NCBI GenBank assembly: GCA_003598085.1
Contig: QZKU01000089.1
Coordinates: 1-33,407, forward strand
Length of the DNA: 33,407 bases
Reading direction: 5' to 3'
Origin: Candidatus Abyssobacteria bacterium SURF_5
GTDB lineage: Bacteria > Abyssobacteria > SURF-5
This document shows, piece by piece, positions 7,563 through 15,951 of this stretch (the stretch's first letter is position 1; each line of letters starts with the position of its first letter). Made by a program: the position numbers and the translations under genes. The notes under the pieces are model-generated. The model saw nothing but the letters and a program-made list of their open reading frames with translations. It was not told the DNA's origin and searched no databases.

Positions 7563-10010
7563 CTAATGGGGTTGGGAAAGAAGCGCCTGCTCGAATTTGG
7601 CCTTTGTCAGCTCGGCATCTTCATGAATGACCTGGTACCCGAGTTCAATAATGGGCATCTTGACGCCGACCCGATTCGCAAGGCGATAGAGACTGGCAAT
7701 AGAATGGAACGTTTCGATGGTCTGATTTTTCTCGACGAAAGTCTGATACGTCTTGCGGCCATGCCTTTTTTCTCCGAGCAGGCTGCCAAATTTGCTCGAA
7801 CGTCCCGCCATCGAGGTGGCATGCAGGTCGGGCCACCAGGCATGGCTTTCGGTGAAGGTTCTCGCATCCGCCCCCAGAACAAGGCCGAGACGCATGATCT
7901 CGTTTGTGGCCGCCATCAGATATTCGCCCAGATAATTCTCGCCCATACCGAAAGATTTGGCCGCCGCATAGATCGACGCATACGGATTTTTCGCCGCGCC
8001 CGCAAGAGAGGTGCCGATCGGATCGGTCGAAACGTGGACGACAAAGCGTTTGTTCTCGAGCATCTGCTTGAGCTTGGCGGTCCGCTCCGGCTTCGAGCCG
8101 GCGATCTGTGTCGAGCACATCTCGCCGCGGATAACCTCGGATGCGATATTGGCGCCAGAGATCACCGCGATATGTATTTCGTGATCGATTCGGGAACGGT
8201 CGATTATCTGCCTGGCCACTACCGGCAGCAAGTCGGCCGTCTGGTGAGAAAAACCCTTGGTGGCAATGACAAGGTCGAGATCGCGCGTGGCATACTTGCA
8301 GACCCGCTCGATCACTTTCTCAAATTCGCTCGAGGGCGTGGCCACAATAATTGCTTTCGAGTCGGTAATGGCGTCCCGATACGAGAATTTCGGATATACG
8401 ATCTTGGGCGCAAGCATGCCGGGGAAGAAGTTCGGATGCACGCCCCGTTCTTTGAGCGCTTCAGTGATCTCCTCGCGTGTATCGTAGATGACTACGCTGT
8501 GACGGCGGTAGGCCTGGTCCTCCAGAAATTTGTTTCCGATAACGTAGGCAATGGTGTAGCCCCACTGGCCCGCCCCGATTACGCATACCTTGTCGTCATA
8601 GTCGGGCGAGTAGAGGCGGTGGTCGCTCATGTTGCCGTAGTAGGCAAGCGCGGGCCGGTCGTTGACCGATACCCTCGAGTTGAAGAACACGCGCCCGCGG
8701 CTGATGATTCCCATCAACTCCAAATCTCTCAGCCCAACCTCCATAACGGCGCGCGGACCCATCTCGAACTCATAGGAGAAATTGGGCTCAGAACCAAAGG
8801 TGTTCTGATGATAATTGATGATCTTCTCTATCTCCGCCTGAATCTGCTGCGTGAGGTGGGGAATCGATATTCGATCGCCGGCCTCGATAGCCTCAGCCAC
8901 AACATGGCTCGGCATAACCTTCTTGACCTTTGCTATTCGGCGAATGCTTTCCTCAGCCACCAGCCGGGCAGGATTGGAAACATCCTTCCGGTCCGAAAGA
9001 AATTTCTTGATCGAGAACGGCTCGCCGACGGCGGCGCAGGCGCGGCCATAGATATCACGATAGCTCACCAGCAGGTTGTGTGAGAGCATGGCAAACGGAT
9101 TGTTCCCATTCGCACGGTCGCGACTTAAACGAAATGATCGGCGACGGTGGCGAAGGAAGTTGTACGTACCCTTGCCGTGCACAAGCTTGTAGTACTCCGG
9201 TACGCGCGAAAATGAGACTGCAATCGGAATCACAATCGCATCCTTGGCGGAATCAAGAATTCCATCAACCACTTTCAGCCGTTCCGGCAGACGCAGTGTC
9301 CCGTTTCGGCTGCGCGCGCCCTGGCGGTTGTTCGCTTCAGGAAAAATGATGAAATCCTCTCCACAGTCCGTCAGTACCTCGCATGTCTTCTCGAGAATCA
9401 CCTTGTACAGATTCCCGAACTCTTCGTCCTTGAACGACCGCTTCACCTTGATAACGTTCAGTTCCTTCATGATCCGCTCGACCTCGGGGAGGAACATCAG
9501 GTTCGCGCCTGCGGCGAAATGTCCTAATCCAAGCCTGAACGAATCCGCAAGATCGCCAACAAGGATGTCATCAATATTGGAAGAATGATTCGCAGCTATC
9601 ACTTTGCTGATCGAATTACCCGGCGGCAACAAGTCGAGATTCGCTTTGTCCGACGGCTTCTCCGTAAAAAAACTGGTGCAGCCGGAAAGATCGAAAATCA
9701 GGTCGAGTAGAAAATAGGCGATCAATCTGAATTTCGCATGCGTCTCTCTGTTGTAAGTCGGGAGAATATCCCGTACTTCAGCCTCCACTCTCGCCAAATC
9801 CGTCGCAGGCGGAAGCTCCTCTCGCAGGCGCATCATCGTCTGATGTAACACCGCCTCGATATCTATCGGTTTCTGAGGGGCGAACGGAGCCACTCGCTCC
9901 TGGATTCCGCTGGCTGCGGTCTCCTTTTCGAGAAAATCAACAAGCGCATCGATACGCGTTGAAGATAACTTCACAAGCTGTCGTCGCAAACCACGCAGAA
10001 GAGGTATCAT
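7563..10010 (-). CDS. Fused glycerol-phosphate acyltransferase and NAD-dependent glycerol-3-phosphate dehydrogenase
   Basis: An 815-residue two-domain protein. Residues about 90-400 are a PlsB/PlsC-type acyltransferase: the catalytic HX4D box is His142-Asp147 (NHSSNID), and FPEANN at 223-228, followed by RQGARSRNG, matches the FPEG-type motif. Residues about 473-815 are a GpsA-like glycerol-3-phosphate dehydrogenase. It has a GAGQWG nucleotide loop at 479-484, an ATKGF segment, GANIASEV (like the GPSFAxEV of GpsA), a GAAKN segment carrying the expected catalytic Lys, and a WPDLHATSMAGRSSKFG block. GpsA reduces dihydroxyacetone phosphate to sn-glycerol-3-phosphate, and the acyltransferase would then acylate it, so one chain may cover the first two steps of phospholipid synthesis. 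An in-frame stop nine bases upstream limits the start to ATG 10010, which has a poor ribosome site. A single ORF with both sets of motifs argues against a sequencing artefact. Confidence 0.88.
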   Translation of the reverse strand: MIPLLRGLRRQLVKLSSTRIDALVDFLEKETAASGIQERVAPFAPQKPIDIEAVLHQTMMRLREELPPATDLARVEAEVRDILPTYNRETHAKFRLIAYFLLDLIFDLSGCTSFFTEKPSDKANLDLLPPGNSISKVIAANHSSNIDDILVGDLADSFRLGLGHFAAGANLMFLPEVERIMKELNVIKVKRSFKDEEFGNLYKVILEKTCEVLTDCGEDFIIFPEANNRQGARSRNGTLRLPERLKVVDGILDSAKDAIVIPIAVSFSRVPEYYKLVHGKGTYNFLRHRRRSFRLSRDRANGNNPFAMLSHNLLVSYRDIYGRACAAVGEPFSIKKFLSDRKDVSNPARLVAEESIRRIAKVKKVMPSHVVAEAIEAGDRISIPHLTQQIQAEIEKIINYHQNTFGSEPNFSYEFEMGPRAVMEVGLRDLELMGIISRGRVFFNSRVSVNDRPALAYYGNMSDHRLYSPDYDDKVCVIGAGQWGYTIAYVIGNKFLEDQAYRRHSVVIYDTREEITEALKERGVHPNFFPGMLAPKIVYPKFSYRDAITDSKAIIVATPSSEFEKVIERVCKYATRDLDLVIATKGFSHQTADLLPVVARQIIDRSRIDHEIHIAVISGANIASEVIRGEMCSTQIAGSKPERTAKLKQMLENKRFVVHVSTDPIGTSLAGAAKNPYASIYAAAKSFGMGENYLGEYLMAATNEIMRLGLVLGADARTFTESHAWWPDLHATSMAGRSSKFGSLLGEKRHGRKTYQTFVEKNQTIETFHSIASLYRLANRVGVKMPIIELGYQVIHEDAELTKAKFEQALLSQPH

Positions 10011-10225
10011 GTGCCGTCACCATTTTCCCAGAGAATTTGCTTTCAAGAAGTGAAAAGTACAGCGGCAACAAGAGCAATATCAGTGCCAGCCAACTTTTTT
10101 GTCCTCAACTTCTTTACGAACAAGGACATCCAAAAGAAGAGCAAAAAGCGTGAAAACCGTTTTTTGAACCTTTTTGCAACAATCGCACTGCGGATGCAGA
10201 AAATTTCTTGCAGGATGCTCTTTTC

Positions 10226-10254
10226 ATTATAGAGGAATATTGCCGGCGTGTAAA
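10226..10254 (-). promoter_or_regulatory. Strong sigma70-type promoter for the GPAT-GpsA fusion gene
   Basis: On the minus strand TTTACA (10254-10249), an exact 17-base spacer and a consensus TATAAT (10231-10226). The predicted start leaves a leader of about 210 bases before ATG 10010; I see no riboswitch fold in it. Confidence 0.7.
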
Positions 10255-10262
10255 TACCGGCA
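10241..10262. promoter_or_regulatory. Inverted repeat overlapping the GPAT-GpsA promoter (candidate operator)
   Basis: TGCCGG (10241-10246) and CCGGCA (10257-10262) are perfect arms separated by ten bases. They flank the -35 hexamer and part of the spacer. The position fits a repressor site; the binding protein is unknown. Confidence 0.45.
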
Positions 10263-10396
10263 TGCCTGCGTCTCGCTCATCCTTATTGCGCCGCTTGACG
10301 CCTTATGAGGCCTGTTGCTACAATTGCGCAATCCATTGAAGCAGATACTGGAGGGTGTGAACAATTAACGCAAACAAATATCCTTTACCTCTCGAA

Positions 10397-11551
10397 GTGC
10401 AACGAGTGCGGGCAGAGTTGCCGGTGGTCGAAAAAAAACTGTTCTTCAACACGGGTTGGTCCGGCCCCTCGCCGATCTCCGTTGTGAACGAACAGAAGCG
10501 CGTGCTCGAGTGGCTGGCAAGTGAAGGGGTCTCGCATCATATCTATAAACAGACGAGCAGGAACATCAAGCGGCTGCGTCAGCGGCTCGCAAAATTTTTC
10601 CGGGCGCACCCGCGCGAGATCGCGCTCACGCGCAGCACGACCGAGGGCATCAATATCGTTCTCGGCGGCATCGACTGGCAGCCCGGCTGGAAAATCGTCA
10701 CCACGAACATCGAGCACGGCGCCTGCCTCGTCCCTCTCTATAATCTTCGCGACAGGTATGGAGTCGATGTCGAGATTGTCGATCTTACCTCTGCTCGCCA
10801 CCCTGTTCGCGCCGTCATGCGCGCAATCGACAGCCGCACGCGCCTTGTCGTGGCAAGCCACGTCAGCTTCAATACCGGATTGCGCCTGCCGTTGAAAGAG
10901 CTTTCCGCTGCGGCCGCCGAGTGCGGAGCCGAACTCCTGATAGACGGCGCGCAGTCGGTCGGCGTGTTCCCTATAGACCTGCATGAGTCCGGCTGTCATT
11001 ACTATGCATTCCCCGGACATAAATGGATGCTGGGACCCGACGCCGTGGGCGGCCTCTACGTCCGAGCCGACAGGCTTCCTCGCCTCAAAATCTGTTTTGC
11101 CGGAAATGAGTCGGCGAAAAAATTCGACCGCGAAGGAAATGTGAGCTATCACCGAACCGTCAAGAAATTCGAGTACGCCGATTTCAACGCGGCCCTTGTC
11201 GCCGGATGGCTGAAGGCGCTTGATTTCCTCGAGGATTTCGGAATCAACAACATCGAGAAGGCGATTCGCCTTAACACCGAATACTTAAAGGGACGCCTCT
11301 CACAGATAAAAAAAGTCTCCGTCGTCACGCCGCTTCAGTGGAATAAGTCCGCAGGACTGGTTTCAATCGCGATCAAAGGCGGAAATTGCGAAGACGTATT
11401 TCATGCCCTGCTTCAGCGGAATGTCGTGGCGCGTTTCACCCCGCCGCCCTCGTATATCAGATTTTCGGTAAACTGGTTTAATACGAAAACCGAGCTCGAT
11501 AAGCTGGTGCAAGCGGTAAAAGAGATAATCGGTTCACACGCTGAAGGATGA
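10397..11551 (+). CDS. Class V aminotransferase-fold PLP enzyme (cysteine desulfurase-like)
   Basis: A protein of about 384 residues of the class V PLP fold (NifS/CsdA, isopenicillin-N epimerase and serine-pyruvate aminotransferase relatives). Asp183 in DGAQSVG contacts the PLP ring nitrogen, and GHKWMLGP carries the Schiff-base Lys209. The STTEGIN segment near residue 80 is the usual phosphate-side loop. I see no catalytic-loop Cys of the kind needed by a true cysteine desulfurase, so an epimerase, lyase or aminotransferase role is more likely; the substrate is unknown. GTG 10397 has no ribosome site. The frame is open back to 10361, and a good GGAGG at 10350-10354 sits nine bases before an ATT codon at 10364, so the real start may be ATT, adding 11 residues. 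The 146-base gap to the class IV aminotransferase leaves co-transcription open. Confidence 0.82.
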   Translation: MQRVRAELPVVEKKLFFNTGWSGPSPISVVNEQKRVLEWLASEGVSHHIYKQTSRNIKRLRQRLAKFFRAHPREIALTRSTTEGINIVLGGIDWQPGWKIVTTNIEHGACLVPLYNLRDRYGVDVEIVDLTSARHPVRAVMRAIDSRTRLVVASHVSFNTGLRLPLKELSAAAAECGAELLIDGAQSVGVFPIDLHESGCHYYAFPGHKWMLGPDAVGGLYVRADRLPRLKICFAGNESAKKFDREGNVSYHRTVKKFEYADFNAALVAGWLKALDFLEDFGINNIEKAIRLNTEYLKGRLSQIKKVSVVTPLQWNKSAGLVSIAIKGGNCEDVFHALLQRNVVARFTPPPSYIRFSVNWFNTKTELDKLVQAVKEIIGSHAEG

Positions 11552-11697
11552 TCCCTCGAAAGGTGAACCCGTTCGAAGCTTTCTAATCCAGCCTGCACCC
11601 GTGGATTCTGTTTCGGCCTCGTACAGGTTCGATCACGGCATTTAATGATGAAGATCCCCCTTACAATTACTCTTCCGTCAATAGGAAGGACAGGCAT

Positions 11698-12651
11698 ATG
11701 AGCGACAAACCAGGTCAATACACCTTTTACGTAAACGGCGAATTCCTCCCCATGAGCCAGGCGAAAATTTCGGTCCTCGATTCCGCCCTTCATGGCGACA
11801 GCGTGTACGATACATTGCGCACGGTGAACGGGGCACGCATCTATCGCATCGATGAGCACGTCGAGCGCCTCTTTTGCTCATGCAGGGCGGCGGCAATCGA
11901 TCCGGACATCTCCCCAGACGATATGAAGCGGATTCTTAACGAACTGCTCGATCGAAACAGGCATCTGCTGGCCAATAACGACGACGCGTGGCTCATTCCC
12001 CGCATCTCGTCGGGCAGCCTCCTCGGCGGAGGCCCCAACGTCATGGTCATGTTCGTACATCTTCCGTTTCGATTGTACGCGAAGTTCTTCAGGCTCGGCA
12101 TCCACGTAATCGTATCATCCATCCGGCATGTGCCGCCCCAGTGTATGGACCCGAAAATCAAGTATGACGCTCGCCTGTTCATGCACATCGCAGAGCGCGA
12201 GACCAGGCGCATCGATCCCGAAGCCGCAACTTTGCTTCTCGATATCCATGGCAACGTCGCCGAACTCACCGACGCCAGCTTCTTCATCGTCAGGAAAGGA
12301 ACGGTCATCACGCCCACCACGCGAAACGTTCTGCCGGGCGTCAGCCGGCAGGTCGTCCTCGAATTGTGCGCGAAGTTGAAGATTCCCGCCGTCGAGAAAG
12401 ATTTCCAGCTTTATGACGTCTACAACGCCGATGAGGCTTTCCGCACCGGGACGAGCTACCGCATGATGCCTGTCTCCCAAATCAACATGCGCCATCTCTG
12501 GAAGAGGGTGCCCGGCCCGATCACTCAGCGCCTGCTCGACGCATACAGCGAGGAATTCGGCCTCAATATCGCCGAACAATACCTCAGCCACCTGTCAAGT
12601 GACGAGCGCGCGGAATTGGAAAAGGAAAAACTCCCGCACGGTGCCGAATGA
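11698..12651 (+). CDS. Class IV aminotransferase (branched-chain / D-amino-acid aminotransferase family)
   Basis: A 317-residue fold-type IV PLP enzyme. It starts with YFVNGEF-like sequence (YVNGEFLP) and the DSALHGDSVYDTLR block, where IlvE and D-amino-acid aminotransferases have D.G...GdGVFe. The PLP lysine is probably Lys153 in DPKIKYDAR. Glu in NVAELTDASFF and the NVLPGVSR segment match the ENxxxV and LPGxTR motifs of the family. Family members transaminate branched-chain or D-amino acids, or cleave aminodeoxychorismate. The residues here do not settle which; the tail after residue 285 is longer than usual. ATG 11698 follows AGGAAGGA with a seven-base gap. The next gene is a sensor kinase with its own upstream promoter-like sequences, so this gene probably ends its transcript. 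Confidence 0.87.
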   Translation: MSDKPGQYTFYVNGEFLPMSQAKISVLDSALHGDSVYDTLRTVNGARIYRIDEHVERLFCSCRAAAIDPDISPDDMKRILNELLDRNRHLLANNDDAWLIPRISSGSLLGGGPNVMVMFVHLPFRLYAKFFRLGIHVIVSSIRHVPPQCMDPKIKYDARLFMHIAERETRRIDPEAATLLLDIHGNVAELTDASFFIVRKGTVITPTTRNVLPGVSRQVVLELCAKLKIPAVEKDFQLYDVYNADEAFRTGTSYRMMPVSQINMRHLWKRVPGPITQRLLDAYSEEFGLNIAEQYLSHLSSDERAELEKEKLPHGAE

Positions 12652-12707
12652 CTTCCGGCGGTCCCGACACGACAGCCCGTTAAAAGCCTTGTCAAGCCAT
12701 TTTCTCC

Positions 12708-12737
12708 TTGACAACTGTTTAGTGTTTAGTTTACAAT
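12708..12737 (+). promoter_or_regulatory. Candidate distal promoter for the PAS histidine kinase
   Basis: TTGACA (12708-12713), an 18-base spacer and TACAAT (12732-12737). It would give a leader of about 180 bases before ATG 12924. Confidence 0.5.
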
Positions 12738-12806
12738 TTCGTTGGAAGCTATTGCTGAAAACGCCTGATCCCGCGAAGGAGAAGCAGATTTTATATAAAT
12801 TCCCTC

Positions 12807-12836
12807 TTGTCCATAGTACCTTCCCCGTTGCATAAT
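12807..12836 (+). promoter_or_regulatory. Candidate proximal promoter for the PAS histidine kinase
   Basis: TTGTCC (12807-12812), an 18-base spacer and CATAAT (12831-12836), giving a leader of about 80 bases. It is weaker than the distal pair; the two could act as tandem promoters. Confidence 0.35.
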
Positions 12837-12923
12837 CTAAAACTATCTCGTAACCCTTTAGTTTTCGCGGCATTGGGCGATCGACGATTGCGGCTGCCGT
12901 CGGTGTTGGGCCAAATAACCATT

Positions 12924-15722
12924 ATGAAAAAAACAGACAAAGACAAGAAACACGTGTTGGAGAAGATGGATCAATCTGCCAATGGGTCCGACGTGCTTCT
13001 CGCGTACATGGACCCGCAGTTCAATTTCATTCATGTCAATAAGGCATATGCCGACGCGGATAAGCGCGACCCGAATTTCTTTCCAGGAAAAAATCATTTC
13101 GACTTGTACCCCAATGATGAGAACGAGGCGATCTTTCGCAGGGTTGTCGAAACCGGCGAACCCTATTCAGCTTACGCAAAACCGTTTATCTATGCCAATA
13201 ACCCGGAACGAGGAGTTTCGTATTGGGACTGGACGCTCCAGCCGGTGAAAGCGACTTCCGGCGAGACGACCGGCCTACTGTTCCGCGCCGTGGATGTGAC
13301 AAAGCACGTTCGGATGGAAGAGGAACTGCGAAATAGCGAAGCGTATTTCCGCCAACTGTTCGATGAGTCCCCGCTCCCTGCCGGCATGGCAGGCTTCGAT
13401 TACCGGTTCCGGATGGTGAATAAGGCGTTCTGCCAAATGCTGGGATACTCGGCCGACGAAATGCTCTCGCTCACCGTTATGGACGTCACGCACAGCGACG
13501 ACCTGTTGGCGGACGCCGTCCAAAGAGACGCACTTGCCGCGGGAGAAATCGACCAGTACCAGATCGACAAACGCTTCGTCCGTAAAGACGGCGCAATGAT
13601 CTGGGTCCGGTTCTGGGCTCGCTTGCTTCGAGATAAAGAGGGAACCTCCCTCCACCTCATGCTTCTTGTCGAGGACATAACGGATGAAAAACGAGCCGAA
13701 GAGGAACTGAAGCTGTATCATGAGCGCCTCGAGCAGATGGTCGGCGAACGAACGACGGAACTGGCCGAGGCAAACGCGAAACTTCAGCAGGCGATAGTCG
13801 AGCACGAGTGCGACGAAGAAAAATTGCGTGAGACAAACGAACAACTGAATAACATTCTCAGCAGCATCAGCGACGGCTTCTTCACACTCGATAACCAGAT
13901 GGTCGTTACATACTTCAACCAGGCGGCGGAACATCTGGTTGGCCGCAAAGCTGAAATTGTTGTGGGCCGGCCTCTGTTCGACGCGTTCCCGGAAGCCAGA
14001 GGCTCTGTTTTCGAAGAGAAATACACATACGCACTGAAACATAAAGTGGCGCTTTCGTTTGAAACATATTTCGGCGTCGAACCGCTCACCAACTGGTACG
14101 ACGTCCGGGTATATCCGTTCAAGGATGGGATCAGCGTCTATTTCCAGGTGACGACGGCGCGCAGGGAAGCCGAAGAGGCCATTCGAATCAGCGAGGAGAA
14201 ACTGCGGCTGGTGACCGACTCTCTTCCCGCGCTCATTGGATATGTCGATGCGGATCGGCGATTCCTGTTTAACAACAAGTTGTACGGGGAATGGTTCAAG
14301 CAACCACAGGCTGAACTTGCCGGCAAACATATGAGGGAAGTCCTGGGAGAAGCGTCATATCGGAAAGTGGCGCCATATGTCGAAAAGGTTCTTTCCGGCC
14401 AACCCGTTCGATTCGAGGTCGTTTTCGAATTTGAAGGCGGATTGCAGAAACCCGTCGAGGGCAGATATGTCCCGCACATTGATGGGGAAGGCAACGTGCA
14501 AGGCTTTTTTGCACTGGTGACCGATATCAGCGAGCGCAAACAGTTCGAAGCCGAGCGCGAGCGCCTGCGCAAAGAGGCCGAAGAGGAACGCGACCGGCTG
14601 ATGACCCTGCTCAATACCGTAAGCGACGAAGTTTGGTTCTGTGACACAAAAGGGAATGTCACTCTCCTGAATGTGGCCGCCGAAAAGGGAGGCTTTACGC
14701 CGGAAGACGTGAATCAGCCGCTTCACCAATGGCTGCAGACGGTTGAGATCTTGGATGCTGAGGGGGGACATCCGCGTCCCACTGAAGACGCTCCGCTTCT
14801 GCGGTCTTTGCGAGGCGAAACCGTCCGTAATTTTGAAGAGATCGTGCGCGATCCGCTGACCGGACTGCTGAGATACCGCGAGGGCAGCTCCACTCCGTTA
14901 CGGCGGCGCGACGGACGCATCGTCGGCGCCGTTGCCGCGGTGCGCGATGTCTCCGCCCGCAAGCGAGCCGAGATCGCCCTTCGCGAGAGCGAAACGCGCT
15001 TTCGAGAACTTTCTGAGCACCTCGAGCAGAAGGTAAGGGAGAAAGTAGTCGAGCTGCAACAGGCGGAAACCCTCGCCGCAATCGGCCGCATGGTCTCCGT
15101 CGTCGCCCACGAGGTGCGCAATCCTTTACAGAAGATCGGCATGGGAGTCGAGACCCTGAAGAGCGACCTGGGACAGGATTCGACTGAACTGGAAATCCTC
15201 GATGAAATCGCCTTCGGCGTCGATTCGTTGAACGGCATTATCGGCGATCTGCTGAATTATTCAAGGCCCATCAAACTCGATCCCGCTCCGGTCCGCATCG
15301 AGGACCTGGTGGAACAGGCCATTAGCCTGTTGCACAACAAACTGCCTAATATATCGCTCAGCATAAAGCTGGACCGGCCCCAAGAGGAACTCCGGGTTGA
15401 CCGGATGAAATTCGTGCAGGTCCTGGCTAATCTCATATCCAATTCCGCCGACGCCATGCCCGACGGCGGCACCATGACCATTCAGTCAAGCTACAATGAC
15501 AACGCCGGCATATTCAGCCTGTCTGTCTCGGATACCGGCCACGGAATCAAAGAACACGATATCAAGAAGATATTCGAACCCTTCTTCACCACGAAAGTCA
15601 GAGGAACAGGACTGGGGCTCGCCTTCTGCAAGAAAATTATAGAGGCCCATCACGGAGAATTGCGGATAACGAGCAAAGAGGGCAATGGGACAACGGCCGA
15701 AATCATTCTGCCGGCCACGTGA
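12924..15722 (+). CDS. Multi-PAS sensor histidine kinase
   Basis: A 932-residue sensor kinase with no obvious membrane segment, so probably cytoplasmic. Five PAS-like domains lie at about residues 20-135, 141-255, 308-420, 427-540 and 560-680, joined by charged coiled-coil linkers. The phospho-acceptor His729 is in AHEVRNPL (HisKA), and the ATPase domain has the N box NLISNSADAMP, DTGHGI, a FEPFFTTK box and GTGLGL. Several PAS-C-like ends (VTDISERK, VRDVSARK) are visible. Such kinases sense redox state, ligands or gases and phosphorylate a response regulator, but none is encoded next door, so it is an orphan. The frame is open back to a TTG at 12807; I chose ATG 12924 as the first ATG ahead of PAS1, though no clear ribosome site precedes it. 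ATG 12966, after TTGGAGAAG, is an alternative. Confidence 0.87.
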   Translation: MKKTDKDKKHVLEKMDQSANGSDVLLAYMDPQFNFIHVNKAYADADKRDPNFFPGKNHFDLYPNDENEAIFRRVVETGEPYSAYAKPFIYANNPERGVSYWDWTLQPVKATSGETTGLLFRAVDVTKHVRMEEELRNSEAYFRQLFDESPLPAGMAGFDYRFRMVNKAFCQMLGYSADEMLSLTVMDVTHSDDLLADAVQRDALAAGEIDQYQIDKRFVRKDGAMIWVRFWARLLRDKEGTSLHLMLLVEDITDEKRAEEELKLYHERLEQMVGERTTELAEANAKLQQAIVEHECDEEKLRETNEQLNNILSSISDGFFTLDNQMVVTYFNQAAEHLVGRKAEIVVGRPLFDAFPEARGSVFEEKYTYALKHKVALSFETYFGVEPLTNWYDVRVYPFKDGISVYFQVTTARREAEEAIRISEEKLRLVTDSLPALIGYVDADRRFLFNNKLYGEWFKQPQAELAGKHMREVLGEASYRKVAPYVEKVLSGQPVRFEVVFEFEGGLQKPVEGRYVPHIDGEGNVQGFFALVTDISERKQFEAERERLRKEAEEERDRLMTLLNTVSDEVWFCDTKGNVTLLNVAAEKGGFTPEDVNQPLHQWLQTVEILDAEGGHPRPTEDAPLLRSLRGETVRNFEEIVRDPLTGLLRYREGSSTPLRRRDGRIVGAVAAVRDVSARKRAEIALRESETRFRELSEHLEQKVREKVVELQQAETLAAIGRMVSVVAHEVRNPLQKIGMGVETLKSDLGQDSTELEILDEIAFGVDSLNGIIGDLLNYSRPIKLDPAPVRIEDLVEQAISLLHNKLPNISLSIKLDRPQEELRVDRMKFVQVLANLISNSADAMPDGGTMTIQSSYNDNAGIFSLSVSDTGHGIKEHDIKKIFEPFFTTKVRGTGLGLAFCKKIIEAHHGELRITSKEGNGTTAEIILPAT

Positions 15723-15841
15723 GGGCATCATCACCCTCGCAATCGTCATCTTCCTCCGCCCGTGTCTTCCTGCTTGTATACTGCCGCTGTTGAATCCTCG
15801 TGGTGATCCGTCCGCATCTGCCTAACCCTGATAGACGGTAT

Positions 15842-15866
15842 AGGCGGTCTCACTCCGCGACCGCCT
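15842..15866. promoter_or_regulatory. Perfect inverted repeat abutting the AOR-gene promoter
   Basis: AGGCGGTC (15842-15849) and GACCGCCT (15859-15866) are perfect 8-base arms around a 9-base gap, touching the candidate -35 element. It could be an activator site, or a terminator stem for the kinase transcript, though only a poor T tract follows. Confidence 0.5.
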
Positions 15867-15895
15867 TGAATCGGTTAATCGGTTTGTGTCATAAT
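15866..15895 (+). promoter_or_regulatory. Candidate promoter for the AOR-family gene
   Basis: TTGAAT (15866-15871), an 18-base spacer and CATAAT (15890-15895). An 8-base direct repeat, AATCGGTT twice (15869-15884), starts inside the -35 element and runs into the spacer. Confidence 0.45.
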
Positions 15896-15951
15896 TGCCC
15901 CAACCAATGATGCCGCTATAACCCGCCCCGCTCGAAAGGAGGTCGTTCCCG

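Larger units (their letters stand above)
10011..10396. other. Divergent intergenic region (about 386 bases)
   Basis: A relatively AT-rich region between divergent genes. It holds the minus-strand promoter and inverted repeat listed separately, and a ribosome site (GGAGG at 10350-10354) for the rightward aminotransferase gene. No convincing ORF or RNA gene is seen. I could not identify a clear rightward promoter. Confidence 0.6.

Noticed and set aside
7566-9083. 505-codon plus-strand frame inside the GPAT-GpsA fusion
   Set aside because: The minus-strand frame has two sets of enzyme motifs; the plus-strand product matches nothing I recognise.
13275-14330. 351-codon minus-strand frame within the histidine kinase
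   Set aside because: A shadow of the kinase reading frame; the PAS and kinase motifs are all on the plus strand.
15721-15738. GAGGG/CCCTC stem at the kinase stop codon
   Set aside because: Short stem without a T tract; possibly chance.
15842-15900. Molybdenum-cofactor riboswitch before the AOR gene
   Set aside because: There is a single strong hairpin, but I see none of the conserved multi-stem core, so it is listed only as an inverted repeat.
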